DNA of 5,598 bases. Source: Sphingomonadales bacterium (GTDB lineage: Bacteria > Pseudomonadota > Alphaproteobacteria > Sphingomonadales > Sphingomonadaceae). Where the stretch lies: contig JAIXPM010000299.1 of the NCBI GenBank assembly GCA_027486275.1, positions 1 through 5,598 on the forward strand, in the 5' to 3' direction. The position numbers were made by a program, and so were the translations under genes. This document shows, one piece after another, positions 1 through 5,598 of this stretch. The stretch's first letter is position 1, and each line of letters begins with the position of its first letter. The notes beneath the pieces are model-generated. The model ran no database searches, was not told the DNA's origin, and saw only the letters and a program-made list of their open reading frames with translations.

Positions 1-346
1 CTGCGCGGCCGGTCAATTCCGCCATCACCGCCTTGGAACTGATGCCGCAGGCCAGCATGTGGCCGTGATCGCGATAGCCGGTGATGATGCTATCGCCCTT
101 GATCAGCTCGGCCTGCAGGCCCACCACCACGGCTTCCTGGCCGATGTAGAGGTGACAGAAGCCGCCGATCTGGCCCATGCCATAGAGCTGGCCAGCGCGT
201 TCCTCGAACCGTCGGATCAACACCATCTGGCGGTACATTTCCAGCAGCTGATCGCGTGAAGCGACGAACCGTTCCGGTTCATCAGGCCGGGGCCAGTTGG
301 GAATAGGCGGGGCGGATGCGGCCTTGCGGCCCGTGCTGCGTGCCAA
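1..346 (-). CDS. pdhA: Pyruvate dehydrogenase E1 component subunit alpha, N-terminal part (runs off left edge)
   Basis: The first 115 codons of the E1-alpha subunit, the thiamine-diphosphate-dependent part of the pyruvate dehydrogenase complex, which decarboxylates pyruvate and passes the acetyl group to E2 in the cytoplasm. Reading the minus strand from 346 gives family landmarks in order: a polar, variable N-terminus, then MYRQMVLIRRFEERAGQLYG (residues 37-56), GGFCHLYIGQEAVVVGL (61-77) and GYRDHGHMLACG (90-101), followed by a MAELTGR segment (108-114). There is no ATG at the front: a stop lies at 359-361 in frame, and the only start codons after it are GTG (353-355) and TTG (344-346). TTG is preferred because AAAGGTG sits about 6-8 nt upstream of it. 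The C-terminal two-thirds, including most of the ThDP-binding region, lies outside the window. Transcription is away from ftsB on the same strand; pdhB usually follows but cannot be seen here. Identification is secure; the start codon is likely but not proven. Confidence 0.95.
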   Translation of the reverse strand, partial: MARSTGRKAASAPPIPNWPRPDEPERFVASRDQLLEMYRQMVLIRRFEERAGQLYGMGQIGGFCHLYIGQEAVVVGLQAELIKGDSIITGYRDHGHMLACGISSKAVMAELTGRA

Positions 347-368
347 GATAATCACCTTTCACTGGCGG

Positions 369-381
369 TACCTGACAGGTA
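369..381. promoter_or_regulatory. Operator-like palindrome upstream of pdhA
   Basis: TACCTG-A-CAGGTA is a perfect inverted repeat with 6-bp arms and a one-base centre. It lies 22 nt upstream of the proposed pdhA start. On the minus strand it overlaps a TATACC sequence (plus 378-383) that could be a -10 element. The best -35 candidate at normal spacing (around 402-407) is poor. A repressor site covering the pdhA promoter would fit this layout, but that is inference from symmetry and position only; no regulator family is recognised. Confidence 0.3.
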
Positions 382-493
382 TAAAATGTCGCACCCGCGC
401 CGAAAAGCCCCTATCCAGCGCAAGGTGCCAGAACGGTTAATCGCAACAAAATTCAGGGAATAATCTGGCGGGCGCAGCCTGATGCGGCGTTGT

Positions 494-826
494 TCAATTG
501 CCCGCCGACTGGGCCTGCGGGAGCGGCACGATCACCTCGTCCGGCTTCACCAGATCGAGGTTGCGGCGCACCAGTTCATCGGCCAGATCGGGATCGACAT
601 GGCGCGGATCAAGCAGCACGAGCCGGCGCTGCAATGCGGACTGCTGTTCCTCGCTGGTTTGCACAGCCTGTTGCAGTTTCGAACGCTGCACCTTGTATTC
701 GCGCCACGCGACATAGCCGGTGGGGCCGGACACGGCATGGAACGAAAAATAACTGGCGACAGCCACGCACACCGCCGGCAACGCGGCGCGCGTCATCATC
801 TGTTGCAAGGTCAGTTTCATCGCCAT
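494..826 (-). CDS. ftsB: FtsB/DivIC-type septum formation initiator protein
   Basis: A 110-residue bitopic membrane protein. A short basic N-terminus leads into one hydrophobic segment (about residues 13-31, ALPAVCVAVASYFSFHAV). A glycine-containing turn (SGPTGYVA, 33-40) and a charged, glutamine-rich stretch predicted as coiled coil (about 42-72) follow, then a conserved-looking DPDLADELVRRNLDLVKPDE segment (78-97). This is the architecture of the FtsB/DivIC family, which in Proteobacteria forms a complex with FtsL and FtsQ at the division site. Alphaproteobacterial members commonly lie just upstream of pdhA, as here (147-bp gap, same strand). The start could be ATG at 826 or the in-frame ATG at 820 (two residues shorter); neither has a clear Shine-Dalgarno sequence. 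The stop is TGA at 494-496. Family assignment rests on architecture and context because these proteins diverge quickly; the exact symbol is a best guess. Confidence 0.82.
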   Translation of the reverse strand: MAMKLTLQQMMTRAALPAVCVAVASYFSFHAVSGPTGYVAWREYKVQRSKLQQAVQTSEEQQSALQRRLVLLDPRHVDPDLADELVRRNLDLVKPDEVIVPLPQAQSAGN

Positions 827-929
827 CGCTGGTGAAACTACGCAAACACTGGCCTATCCACAAGGCTGCAAACGCGCCGAAGTGATGCTAACAATCCACA
901 ACAGGCCAATAATCGGGGAGAAAACCGCC
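827..929. other. Divergent intergenic region between ftsB and the beta-oxidation gene
   Basis: This 103-bp stretch must contain start signals for the minus-strand ftsB gene and probably for the plus-strand hydratase/dehydrogenase gene. I see no convincing -35/-10 pair in either direction. It does hold two copies of ATCCACAA and, at 915-920, the GGGGAG ribosome binding site of the plus-strand gene. No small gene is supported here. Confidence 0.6.
854..901 (+). repeat. Pair of ATCCACAA direct repeats, DnaA-box-like
   Basis: ATCCACAA occurs at 856-863 and 894-901, 38 bp apart from start to start. With flanking bases the first reads CTATCCACA (854-862), one mismatch from the DnaA-box consensus TTATNCACA. 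The second reads CAATCCACA (892-900), two mismatches from it. GGC-type bases follow both copies. The repeats are seen directly; DnaA binding is only suggested by resemblance. Confidence 0.35.
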
Positions 930-2969
930 ATGACCGCCATCAACACCGTCGTCGATCTCGCAAAGGATGGCGATATCGCTATCGTCACGGTCAATTCGCC
1001 ACCGGTCAACGCGCTTTCCGCCGATGTGCGCGATGGCCTGGCCGGGGCGTTTGCCGCGATCGCCGCTGATTCTGCGGTAAAAGCCGCCGTGCTGGTCTGC
1101 GCCGGCCGTACCTTCATTGCCGGTGCCGACATTTCCGAATTCGGCAAGCCGCCGCGTGGCGCCTCACTGCCGGCCGTGCAGGATGCGATGGAAAGCTCAC
1201 CCGTCCCCGTCATCGCCGCCATCCACGGCACCGCGCTGGGCGGCGGCCTGGAAGTGGCGCTGTGCGCGCATTACAGGGTGAGCGATGCCAAGGCCAAGTT
1301 CGGTCTGCCGGAAGTGAAGCTGGGCCTGCTGCCCGGCGCCGGCGGCACGCAGCGCCTGCCGCGCATCGTTGGCGCCAAGAAAGCCACCGAAATGGTGACC
1401 AGCGGCGCGCAGATGGGCGCCAAGGATGCGCTGGCCACCGGGCTGGTGGACGAAGTGGTGGACGGTGATCTGACCGCTGGCGCTGTCGCCTTCGCCCGCA
1501 AGGTGCTGGCCGAAAAGCGCCCGCTCAAGAAAGTCCGCGACGACAACAGCAAGCTGGGCGGCACTGCGGCCGAACTGGCGCCGTTCTTCGCCGACGTGCG
1601 AAAGGCCAATGCCAAGGCGTTCAAGGGCTTTGAAGCACCCGAAGCCAATATCAAGTGCATCGAGGCGGCGGTCGCCCTGCCGTTCGAGGAAGGCCTGAAG
1701 GTCGAACGCAGCGAATTCATGAAGCTGATGACCGGGCTGCAATCGGCGGCCCAGCGCCATGTCTTCTTCGCGGAACGCGCCGCTGCCAAGATCGACGGCC
1801 TGCCCGCCGATATGCAGCCGCTCCCCGTCAAGAAGGTCGGCGTGATCGGCGCCGGCACCATGGGCGGCGGCATTTCGATGAACTTCCTGTCAGTCGGCAT
1901 CCCCGTGACGATCGTCGAAATGAAGCAGGAAGCGCTTGATCGCGGCGTTGGCGTGATCCGCAAGAATTACGAGAACAGCGCCAAGAAGGGCCGGTTCTCG
2001 ATGGACGAGGTTGAAGCCCGCATGGGCCGCCTCACCCCGTCACTGAACATGGATGATCTCGCCGATTGCGACCTGATCATCGAAGCCGTGTTCGAGAATA
2101 TGGCCATCAAGAAGGACATCTTCGGTAAGCTGGACAAGATTGCCAAGCCCGGCGCTATCCTGGCCAGCAACACAAGCTATCTGGATGTGGACGAGATCGC
2201 TTCGGCCACCACGCGCCCTGAAAGCGTGGTCGGCATGCACTATTTCTCACCGGCCAATGTCATGCGCCTGCTGGAAGTGGTGCGCGGCGCCAAGACCGAT
2301 CCGCAGGTGCTGGCCACGGCGATGGCGATGGGCAAGGCCACCGGCAAGATCGCCGTTGTGGCTGGTGTGTGCCACGGTTTCATCGGCAACCGCATGCTCA
2401 GCCGGCGCCAGCAACAGGCCAATCTGTTGATGCTGGAAGGCGCGGCGCCGGCCGATATCGACCGGGTGCTGACCGATTTCGGCTTCCCGATGGGCCCGTT
2501 CCAGATGAGCGATCTGGCTGGCCTCGACATCGGCTGGAACGCCGAAACGTCGAAGGGCGAAAGCGTGCGCGATCGCCTGTGCGAAGCCGGCCTGCGCGGC
2601 CAGAAGAACGGCAAGGGTTTTTACGTTTACGATGAAAACCGCAACCGCACGCCCAACCCCGAAGCGCTGGCCATCATCGATGCCTATGCCGTTGAGAAGG
2701 GCATCAACCGCCGCACCATCGACGATCAGGAAATCCTGGAACGCTGCCTGTTTCCGATGGTGAACGAAGGCGCCCGCATCCTCGCCGAAGGCAAGGCCCA
2801 GCGCGCCAGCGATATCGATATCGTCTGGATCAACGGCTATGGCTGGCCGGTCTATCGCGGTGGCCCGATGTTCTGGGCGCAGAACGATGCCGGCCGCGAA
2901 CGCATCGTCGAAGTGCTGGAAAAGATGGGCGAAGAGGTGTCGCCCGTGCTGAAGGACGGCTGGAAATAA
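930..2969 (+). CDS. Bifunctional enoyl-CoA hydratase / 3-hydroxyacyl-CoA dehydrogenase
   Basis: A 679-residue beta-oxidation enzyme of the FadB/FadJ/peroxisomal bifunctional type. It hydrates trans-2-enoyl-CoA and then oxidises the L-3-hydroxyacyl-CoA with NAD+. The N-terminal crotonase domain (about 1-190) has the oxyanion-hole segments FIAGADIS (62-69) and [10 protein letters not shown] (99-108), and both expected catalytic glutamates, E108 and E128 (GLPEVKLG). A helical linker leads to the Rossmann nucleotide-binding motif [11 protein letters not shown] (304-314). The dehydrogenase dyad is H437 ([11 protein letters not shown]) and E449, 12 residues apart as in E. coli FadB, with [10 protein letters not shown] (481-490) after it. 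C-terminal dehydrogenase domains fill the rest up to 679. The start at ATG 930 is chosen over the upstream in-frame ATG at 882 because GGGGAG lies 9 nt before it and homology begins immediately. No thiolase (fadA/fadI) gene is adjacent, so the partner is encoded elsewhere. Calling it fadB or fadJ would overstate orthology. Confidence 0.96.
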   Translation: MTAINTVVDLAKDGDIAIVTVNSPPVNALSADVRDGLAGAFAAIAADSAVKAAVLVCAGRTFIAGADISEFGKPPRGASLPAVQDAMESSPVPVIAAIHGTALGGGLEVALCAHYRVSDAKAKFGLPEVKLGLLPGAGGTQRLPRIVGAKKATEMVTSGAQMGAKDALATGLVDEVVDGDLTAGAVAFARKVLAEKRPLKKVRDDNSKLGGTAAELAPFFADVRKANAKAFKGFEAPEANIKCIEAAVALPFEEGLKVERSEFMKLMTGLQSAAQRHVFFAERAAAKIDGLPADMQPLPVKKVGVIGAGTMGGGISMNFLSVGIPVTIVEMKQEALDRGVGVIRKNYENSAKKGRFSMDEVEARMGRLTPSLNMDDLADCDLIIEAVFENMAIKKDIFGKLDKIAKPGAILASNTSYLDVDEIASATTRPESVVGMHYFSPANVMRLLEVVRGAKTDPQVLATAMAMGKATGKIAVVAGVCHGFIGNRMLSRRQQQANLLMLEGAAPADIDRVLTDFGFPMGPFQMSDLAGLDIGWNAETSKGESVRDRLCEAGLRGQKNGKGFYVYDENRNRTPNPEALAIIDAYAVEKGINRRTIDDQEILERCLFPMVNEGARILAEGKAQRASDIDIVWINGYGWPVYRGGPMFWAQNDAGRERIVEVLEKMGEEVSPVLKDGWK

Positions 2970-2984
2970 GCTGCATCAACCACC

Positions 2985-3010
2985 GCCACCCCGGCTTGCG
3001 TCGGGGTGGC
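2985..3010. repeat. Strong intergenic hairpin (possible terminator or dispersed palindrome)
   Basis: GCCACCCCG (2985-2993) is perfectly complementary to CGGGGTGGC (3002-3010). With one G-U wobble and one C-G pair the stem extends to 11 bp around a TTGC loop (2996-2999). It starts 15 nt after the stop of the hydratase/dehydrogenase gene. No T-tract follows, so it is not a classical intrinsic terminator. It may terminate weakly, stabilise the 3' end of the upstream mRNA, or be one copy of a dispersed GC-rich palindrome of the kind found in sphingomonads. The right arm contains a GTG in frame with the next gene, which argues against that GTG as a start. Confidence 0.6.
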
Positions 3011-3032
3011 GAACTGGTTCAGGATGCTGCCC

Positions 3033-4190
3033 ATGAAGCTGCATCTCCTCCCCCTGCTCGCCCTCCTCGCCGCGCCGGCAATCGCCCAGCCTGCGCCCGC
3101 CCCGGATTATCGCAAACCGGAAAGCTGGCTGTGCCGGCCCGACGCCAAGGACCCATGCAGCGGTGATGCCAGCACATCGCGGGTGACAGCCGATGCCACC
3201 GTCACGCTGGACATGCTGCCGGCGTCGAAAAAGCCGAAGATCGACTGTTTCTACGTCTATCCCACGGTTTCGACGGACCCGACGCCCAACAGCGACATGA
3301 CCGCGGATCCTGCCGAAATCGGCGTCGCCCAGGCGCAGGCCGCGCCGTTCCGCCAGGCTTGCCGGGTGTTCGCGCCGCTCTATCGCCAGGTCACGCTGGC
3401 CACGCTGCGTGATCGCATGATGGGCAAGCCGGTCACCGCTGATCCCATCATGGGCCTGCGCGACGTGTCGTCCGCGTTCGCCGATTACATGAAGCACGAC
3501 AACAAGGGCCGTGGCGTCATCCTGATCGGCCACAGCCAGGGCAGCGGCGTGCTCAAGGCGTTCATCCAGACAGAGATCGAAGGCAAGCCCGTCGCCAGGC
3601 AGATCATCGCCGCCTATCTGGCCGGCCACAATCTGCTGGTGCCGCAGGGCGCCGATGTGGGCGGCGACCTGAAATCCACCCCACTGTGCCGCTCCGCCAC
3701 GCAGACCGGCTGCGTCGTCGCCTGGGTGAGCTTCCGTGACACCATGCCGGTCCCGCCGGCCAGCCTGTTCGGCCGCCCGCCCACCAGTGCGCCGGTCGGC
3801 ATGGCGGTAGCCTGTACCAACCCGGCGGCACTTGCCGGCGGCCGTGCCCCGCTGCGCCCGCTGATGGTCAACCGCACCGGCATTGTCGACAACGGCACAC
3901 CAGCACCAAAATGGGCCAAGGGCCGCAACATCTACACGCCGTTCGTCGCCCTGCCCGGCCTGCTGACCGGTGAGTGCATGAACCGCGAGAATGCCAATGT
4001 GCTGTCAGTCGGCATCAACGCCGATCCGGCCGATCCGCGCACCGATACGATCAATGGCGACGTGATGGTGGGCGGCCAGATCGTGCCCAGCTGGGGCTTG
4101 CACCTGATCGACATGCAGGTGGCAATGGAGGATCTGGTCGATCTGGCGAAATCGCAGGGGCAAAGCTGGCTGCGGCAACGCGGAAAGTAA
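3033..4190 (+). CDS. Exported DUF3089 family alpha/beta-hydrolase
   Basis: A 385-residue protein with a Sec-type signal peptide: K2, a leucine/alanine-rich core, and a likely AIA|Q cleavage after residue 18. The mature part matches the DUF3089 family of alpha/beta-hydrolase-fold proteins. [13 protein letters not shown] (71-83) is a family hallmark, and [17 protein letters not shown] (161-177) contains the nucleophile elbow GHSQG with S168. H357 (SWGLHLID) is a plausible catalytic histidine; the acid residue cannot be assigned from sequence. Eight cysteines remain after signal removal (34, 42, 72, 110, 219, 227, 261, 315), so disulfides are likely if it is periplasmic. ATG 3033 is preferred over ATG 3024 and GTG 3006: it places the signal peptide first and has CAGG 9 nt upstream, while 3006 lies inside a hairpin. 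The natural substrate is unknown; esterase or lipase activity is inference. It precedes msrB by 31 nt and may be cotranscribed with it. Confidence 0.88.
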   Translation: MKLHLLPLLALLAAPAIAQPAPAPDYRKPESWLCRPDAKDPCSGDASTSRVTADATVTLDMLPASKKPKIDCFYVYPTVSTDPTPNSDMTADPAEIGVAQAQAAPFRQACRVFAPLYRQVTLATLRDRMMGKPVTADPIMGLRDVSSAFADYMKHDNKGRGVILIGHSQGSGVLKAFIQTEIEGKPVARQIIAAYLAGHNLLVPQGADVGGDLKSTPLCRSATQTGCVVAWVSFRDTMPVPPASLFGRPPTSAPVGMAVACTNPAALAGGRAPLRPLMVNRTGIVDNGTPAPKWAKGRNIYTPFVALPGLLTGECMNRENANVLSVGINADPADPRTDTINGDVMVGGQIVPSWGLHLIDMQVAMEDLVDLAKSQGQSWLRQRGK

Positions 4191-4221
4191 CCGTTCAGGC
4201 GTGTCTTGCGTATATGGGGTC

Positions 4222-4713
4222 ATGACCACACGACGCTCCCTCCTCGGCCTCATCGCCGCATCCCCATTCGTTGCAGGGGCCTTCGCATCGCCCGCCTTCG
4301 CGGCAGCCGGCCGCTTTGCCGTCAGCTACACGCCGGATGAATGGCGGCGGCGGCTGGGCAAAGATGCCTATGCCGTGCTGCGCGAGGAGGCGACAGAGCG
4401 CCCGTTCACCTCGCCGCTGAATAAGGAAAAGCGCGCTGGCACCTTCGTGTGCCGCGGCTGCGCGCTGCCGCTGTTCAGTTCTGCGCACAAGTTTGACAGC
4501 GGCACCGGCTGGCCGAGTTTCTGGCAGCCGCTGAACAAGACCGCGATCGGCTCTACTGTGGACAAGAGCTATTTCATGGTTCGCACCGAAGTGCATTGCA
4601 GCCGCTGCGGCGGCCACCAGGGTCATGTGTTCGATGATGGGCCGAAGCCGACGGGGCTGCGCTATTGCATCAACGGCCTGTCGCTCAGCTTTGTTCCGGG
4701 GAAGGTCGCATGA
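4222..4713 (+). CDS. msrB: Peptide-methionine (R)-S-oxide reductase MsrB, Tat-exported, one-cysteine type
   Basis: A 163-residue MsrB, which reduces the R epimer of methionine sulfoxide in proteins. The N-terminus is a twin-arginine signal: TTRRSLLGL (residues 2-10), a hydrophobic core, and an AFA|A cleavage site near residue 27, so the enzyme should be exported folded. The domain shows CRGC (77-80) and CSRC (126-129) as zinc ligands, the GTGWPSF loop (94-100), GHVFDDGP (134-141) and the active-site RYCING with catalytic C149. Position 95 is threonine where two-cysteine MsrBs such as that of E. coli carry the resolving cysteine (SGCGWPSF), and no other free cysteine remains. ATG 4222 is chosen because it begins the Tat signal; GGGG at 4216-4219 is unusually close (2 nt). 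An in-frame GTG at 4201 is also possible but has no better ribosome site. The stop codon overlaps the msrA start (ATGA), indicating translational coupling. Confidence 0.95.
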   Translation: MTTRRSLLGLIAASPFVAGAFASPAFAAAGRFAVSYTPDEWRRRLGKDAYAVLREEATERPFTSPLNKEKRAGTFVCRGCALPLFSSAHKFDSGTGWPSFWQPLNKTAIGSTVDKSYFMVRTEVHCSRCGGHQGHVFDDGPKPTGLRYCINGLSLSFVPGKVA

Positions 4714-5363
4714 AGCGTTTGCTGATCGCACTGGCCCTCGCCACCCCTGCCTGCGCTGCCGAGCGCATGGTGCTGGCCCCTGCCCCCGCCGTTGATGCAC
4801 CACTCACCAAAGCCCCGCTGCAGAAGGCCGTGTTTGCCGGCGGCTGTTTCTGGGGCGTGGAAGGCGTGTTCGAACGGGTGAAGGGCGTTCGCTCCGTCGT
4901 CTCGGGTTATGCCGGCGGCGCGAGGGCAACGGCCATATACGAGGTCACCGGCAGCGGCCTGACCGGCCACGCCGAGGCGGTAGAAGTGACCTACGATCCT
5001 GCGGTGGTGAGCTACGGCACGCTGCTGCGCATCTTCTTCTCGGTCGCGCATGATCCGACCCAGCTGAACCGCCAGGGCCCCGATACCGGCAGCCAGTATC
5101 GCAGCGCGCTGTTCACGCGCGGGGTGGAGCAGGAACGGATCGCGCGCGCCTATGTGGCGCAGCTGGAAAAGGCCGGCACCTGGAAGCCGAAGATCGTGAC
5201 AACGTTCGAAGGTGCCAAGCCCTTCTATGCGGGCGAGGGCTATCACCAGAATTACCTGCGCGCCCACCCGACGCAGCCCTATATCGTGTGGAATGACATT
5301 CCCAAGGTGGAAGGCTTCAAGCGGCTGTTTCCGGCGCTTTGGAGCGAGAAGCCGGCGGCGTGA
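4710..5363 (+). CDS. msrA: Peptide-methionine (S)-S-oxide reductase MsrA, exported, one-cysteine type
   Basis: A 217-residue MsrA, which reduces the S epimer of methionine sulfoxide and so complements MsrB. A Sec signal peptide (MKRLLIALALATPACA) ends near residue 16-17; the sequence before C15 (TPAC) is not a good lipobox, so a soluble periplasmic protein is favoured. The catalytic domain begins with VFAGGCFWGVEGVFE (41-55), giving catalytic C46. GHAEAVEV (86-93) has the acidic residue E89, and HDPTQLNRQGPDTGSQYRS (114-132) and GYHQNYL (177-183) follow. C46 is the only cysteine in the mature protein, so the C-terminal recycling cysteines found in E. coli MsrA are absent. ATG 4710 overlaps the msrB stop codon and is preceded by GGGGAAGG (4698-4705), a strong ribosome binding site. 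The gene ends 25 nt before a strong terminator, which closes the unit. Confidence 0.96.
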   Translation: MKRLLIALALATPACAAERMVLAPAPAVDAPLTKAPLQKAVFAGGCFWGVEGVFERVKGVRSVVSGYAGGARATAIYEVTGSGLTGHAEAVEVTYDPAVVSYGTLLRIFFSVAHDPTQLNRQGPDTGSQYRSALFTRGVEQERIARAYVAQLEKAGTWKPKIVTTFEGAKPFYAGEGYHQNYLRAHPTQPYIVWNDIPKVEGFKRLFPALWSEKPAA

Positions 5364-5388
5364 GACAGTAGCTCTGTCGCAGGAACGA

Positions 5389-5418
5389 AAAAGGGCGGCC
5401 TGTGAAGGCCGCCCTTTT
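5389..5418. terminator. Bidirectional intrinsic terminator between msrA and pntB
   Basis: AAAAGGGCGGCC (5389-5400) pairs perfectly with GGCCGCCCTTTT (5407-5418) around a 6-nt TGTGAA loop, a 12-bp stem with a GC-rich core. On the plus strand the stem runs into TTTTCATTT; on the minus strand the equivalent tail is TTTTT. It can therefore end transcripts from msrA on the left and from the convergent pntB on the right. A weaker GACAG/CTGTC inverted repeat lies just before it (5364-5378). Confidence 0.93.
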
Positions 5419-5451
5419 CATTTGTCGTATGATCTTGCTGCAGGGCTGGGT

Positions 5452-5598
5452 TCAGTGGCCCCCGCCATTGAGCGCCTTGACGATATTCTCCACCATCTTC
5501 TTGGCATCAGCCAGCAGCATCATCGTGTTGTCCGCGTAGAACACCGGGTTGTCCACGCCGGCATAACCCACGCCGCCCATCGAGCGCTTGATGAACAG
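5452..5598 (-). CDS. pntB: NAD(P) transhydrogenase subunit beta, C-terminal end (runs off right edge)
   Basis: The last 48 codons and TGA stop (5452-5454) of the beta subunit of the proton-translocating NAD(P)+ transhydrogenase, a membrane enzyme that uses the proton gradient to make NADPH from NADH. The minus strand translates to [18 protein letters not shown] followed by [20 protein letters not shown] and [10 protein letters not shown]. The KRSM...GYAG...NP.F...NT.ML..DAK pattern is the conserved end of the NADP(H)-binding domain III, closely matching E. coli PntB. The C-terminus has five extra residues (NGGGH) beyond the KAL at which E. coli PntB ends. The start and membrane region lie outside the window. 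The gene converges on msrA, with the shared terminator 34 nt downstream of its stop. Confidence 0.93.
   Translation of the reverse strand: MFIKRSMGGVGYAGVDNPVFYADNTMMLLADAKKMVENIVKALNGGGH

Noticed and set aside
59..259. Plus-strand 66-codon frame at the left edge
   Set aside because: It is antisense to pdhA, whose conserved motifs are read clearly on the minus strand.
482..885. Plus-strand open frames across the ftsB region
   Set aside because: The minus-strand reading gives a coherent membrane-plus-coiled-coil protein in the expected context next to pdhA; the plus-strand frames give arginine-rich sequence with no family resemblance.
1271..1963. Long open frame on the minus strand (230 codons) opposite the hydratase/dehydrogenase gene
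   Set aside because: It lies wholly inside a gene with complete catalytic motifs. Long antisense frames are expected in GC-rich coding DNA, and its composition (serine, proline, arginine, alanine) shows no recognisable domain.
2811..2823. Tandem GATATC-GATATC in the dehydrogenase gene
   Set aside because: It encodes Asp-Ile-Asp-Ile within a conserved part of the protein, and a two-unit repeat of this size is expected by chance.
4736..4757. Possible lipoprotein signal (cysteine 15) in MsrA
   Set aside because: The residues before the cysteine are T-P-A rather than a Leu/Ala/Gly-type lipobox, and a normal signal peptidase I site (ACA|A or CAA|E) is present.
4195..5267. Minus-strand open frames of about 200 codons opposite msrB and msrA
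   Set aside because: They are antisense to two confidently identified genes, have histidine/arginine/alanine-rich translations without domains, and lack ribosome binding sites.
1..5598. CRISPR array, insertion sequence, tRNA, toxin-antitoxin or defence system
   Set aside because: No spaced repeats, terminal inverted repeats with transposase, tRNA fold or defence-type domain was found. The gaps between genes are all shorter than 150 bp and the G+C content looks uniform across the window by eye.

Overview
The window looks like chromosomal DNA from an alphaproteobacterium, most likely a sphingomonad (Sphingomonas, Novosphingobium or a relative). The evidence is high G+C, strong GC bias at third codon positions, the ftsB-like gene next to pdhA, the style of the E1-alpha and transhydrogenase sequences, and a CCCCGGC-type intergenic hairpin. 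The genus is inference. No mobile element, CRISPR array, tRNA or rRNA is visible. Most of the window is ordinary housekeeping sequence.

Left part (1-826, minus strand): the first 115 codons of pdhA (pyruvate dehydrogenase E1 alpha), opening at a TTG codon. Upstream of it lies a small FtsB/DivIC-type septum protein gene on the same strand. The 147-bp gap between them holds a short palindrome just ahead of pdhA that could be an operator. A divergent 103-bp intergenic region (827-929) carries two ATCCACAA repeats resembling DnaA boxes.

Middle (930-2969, plus strand): one large beta-oxidation enzyme, an enoyl-CoA hydratase/3-hydroxyacyl-CoA dehydrogenase fusion with all key catalytic residues present. 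It has no thiolase gene beside it. A strong hairpin without a T-tract follows (2985-3010).

Right part (3033-5363, plus strand): three genes in a row, all apparently encoding exported proteins. They are a DUF3089 alpha/beta-hydrolase with a Sec signal, MsrB with a Tat signal, and MsrA with a Sec signal. msrB and msrA overlap by ATGA. Both reductases keep their catalytic cysteine but lack the usual resolving cysteine, so this looks like a pair of one-cysteine methionine sulfoxide reductases repairing oxidised proteins outside the cytoplasm. It is the most distinctive feature of the window. A perfect 12-bp bidirectional terminator (5389-5418) separates msrA from the convergent pntB gene, whose last 48 codons run in from the right edge on the minus strand.
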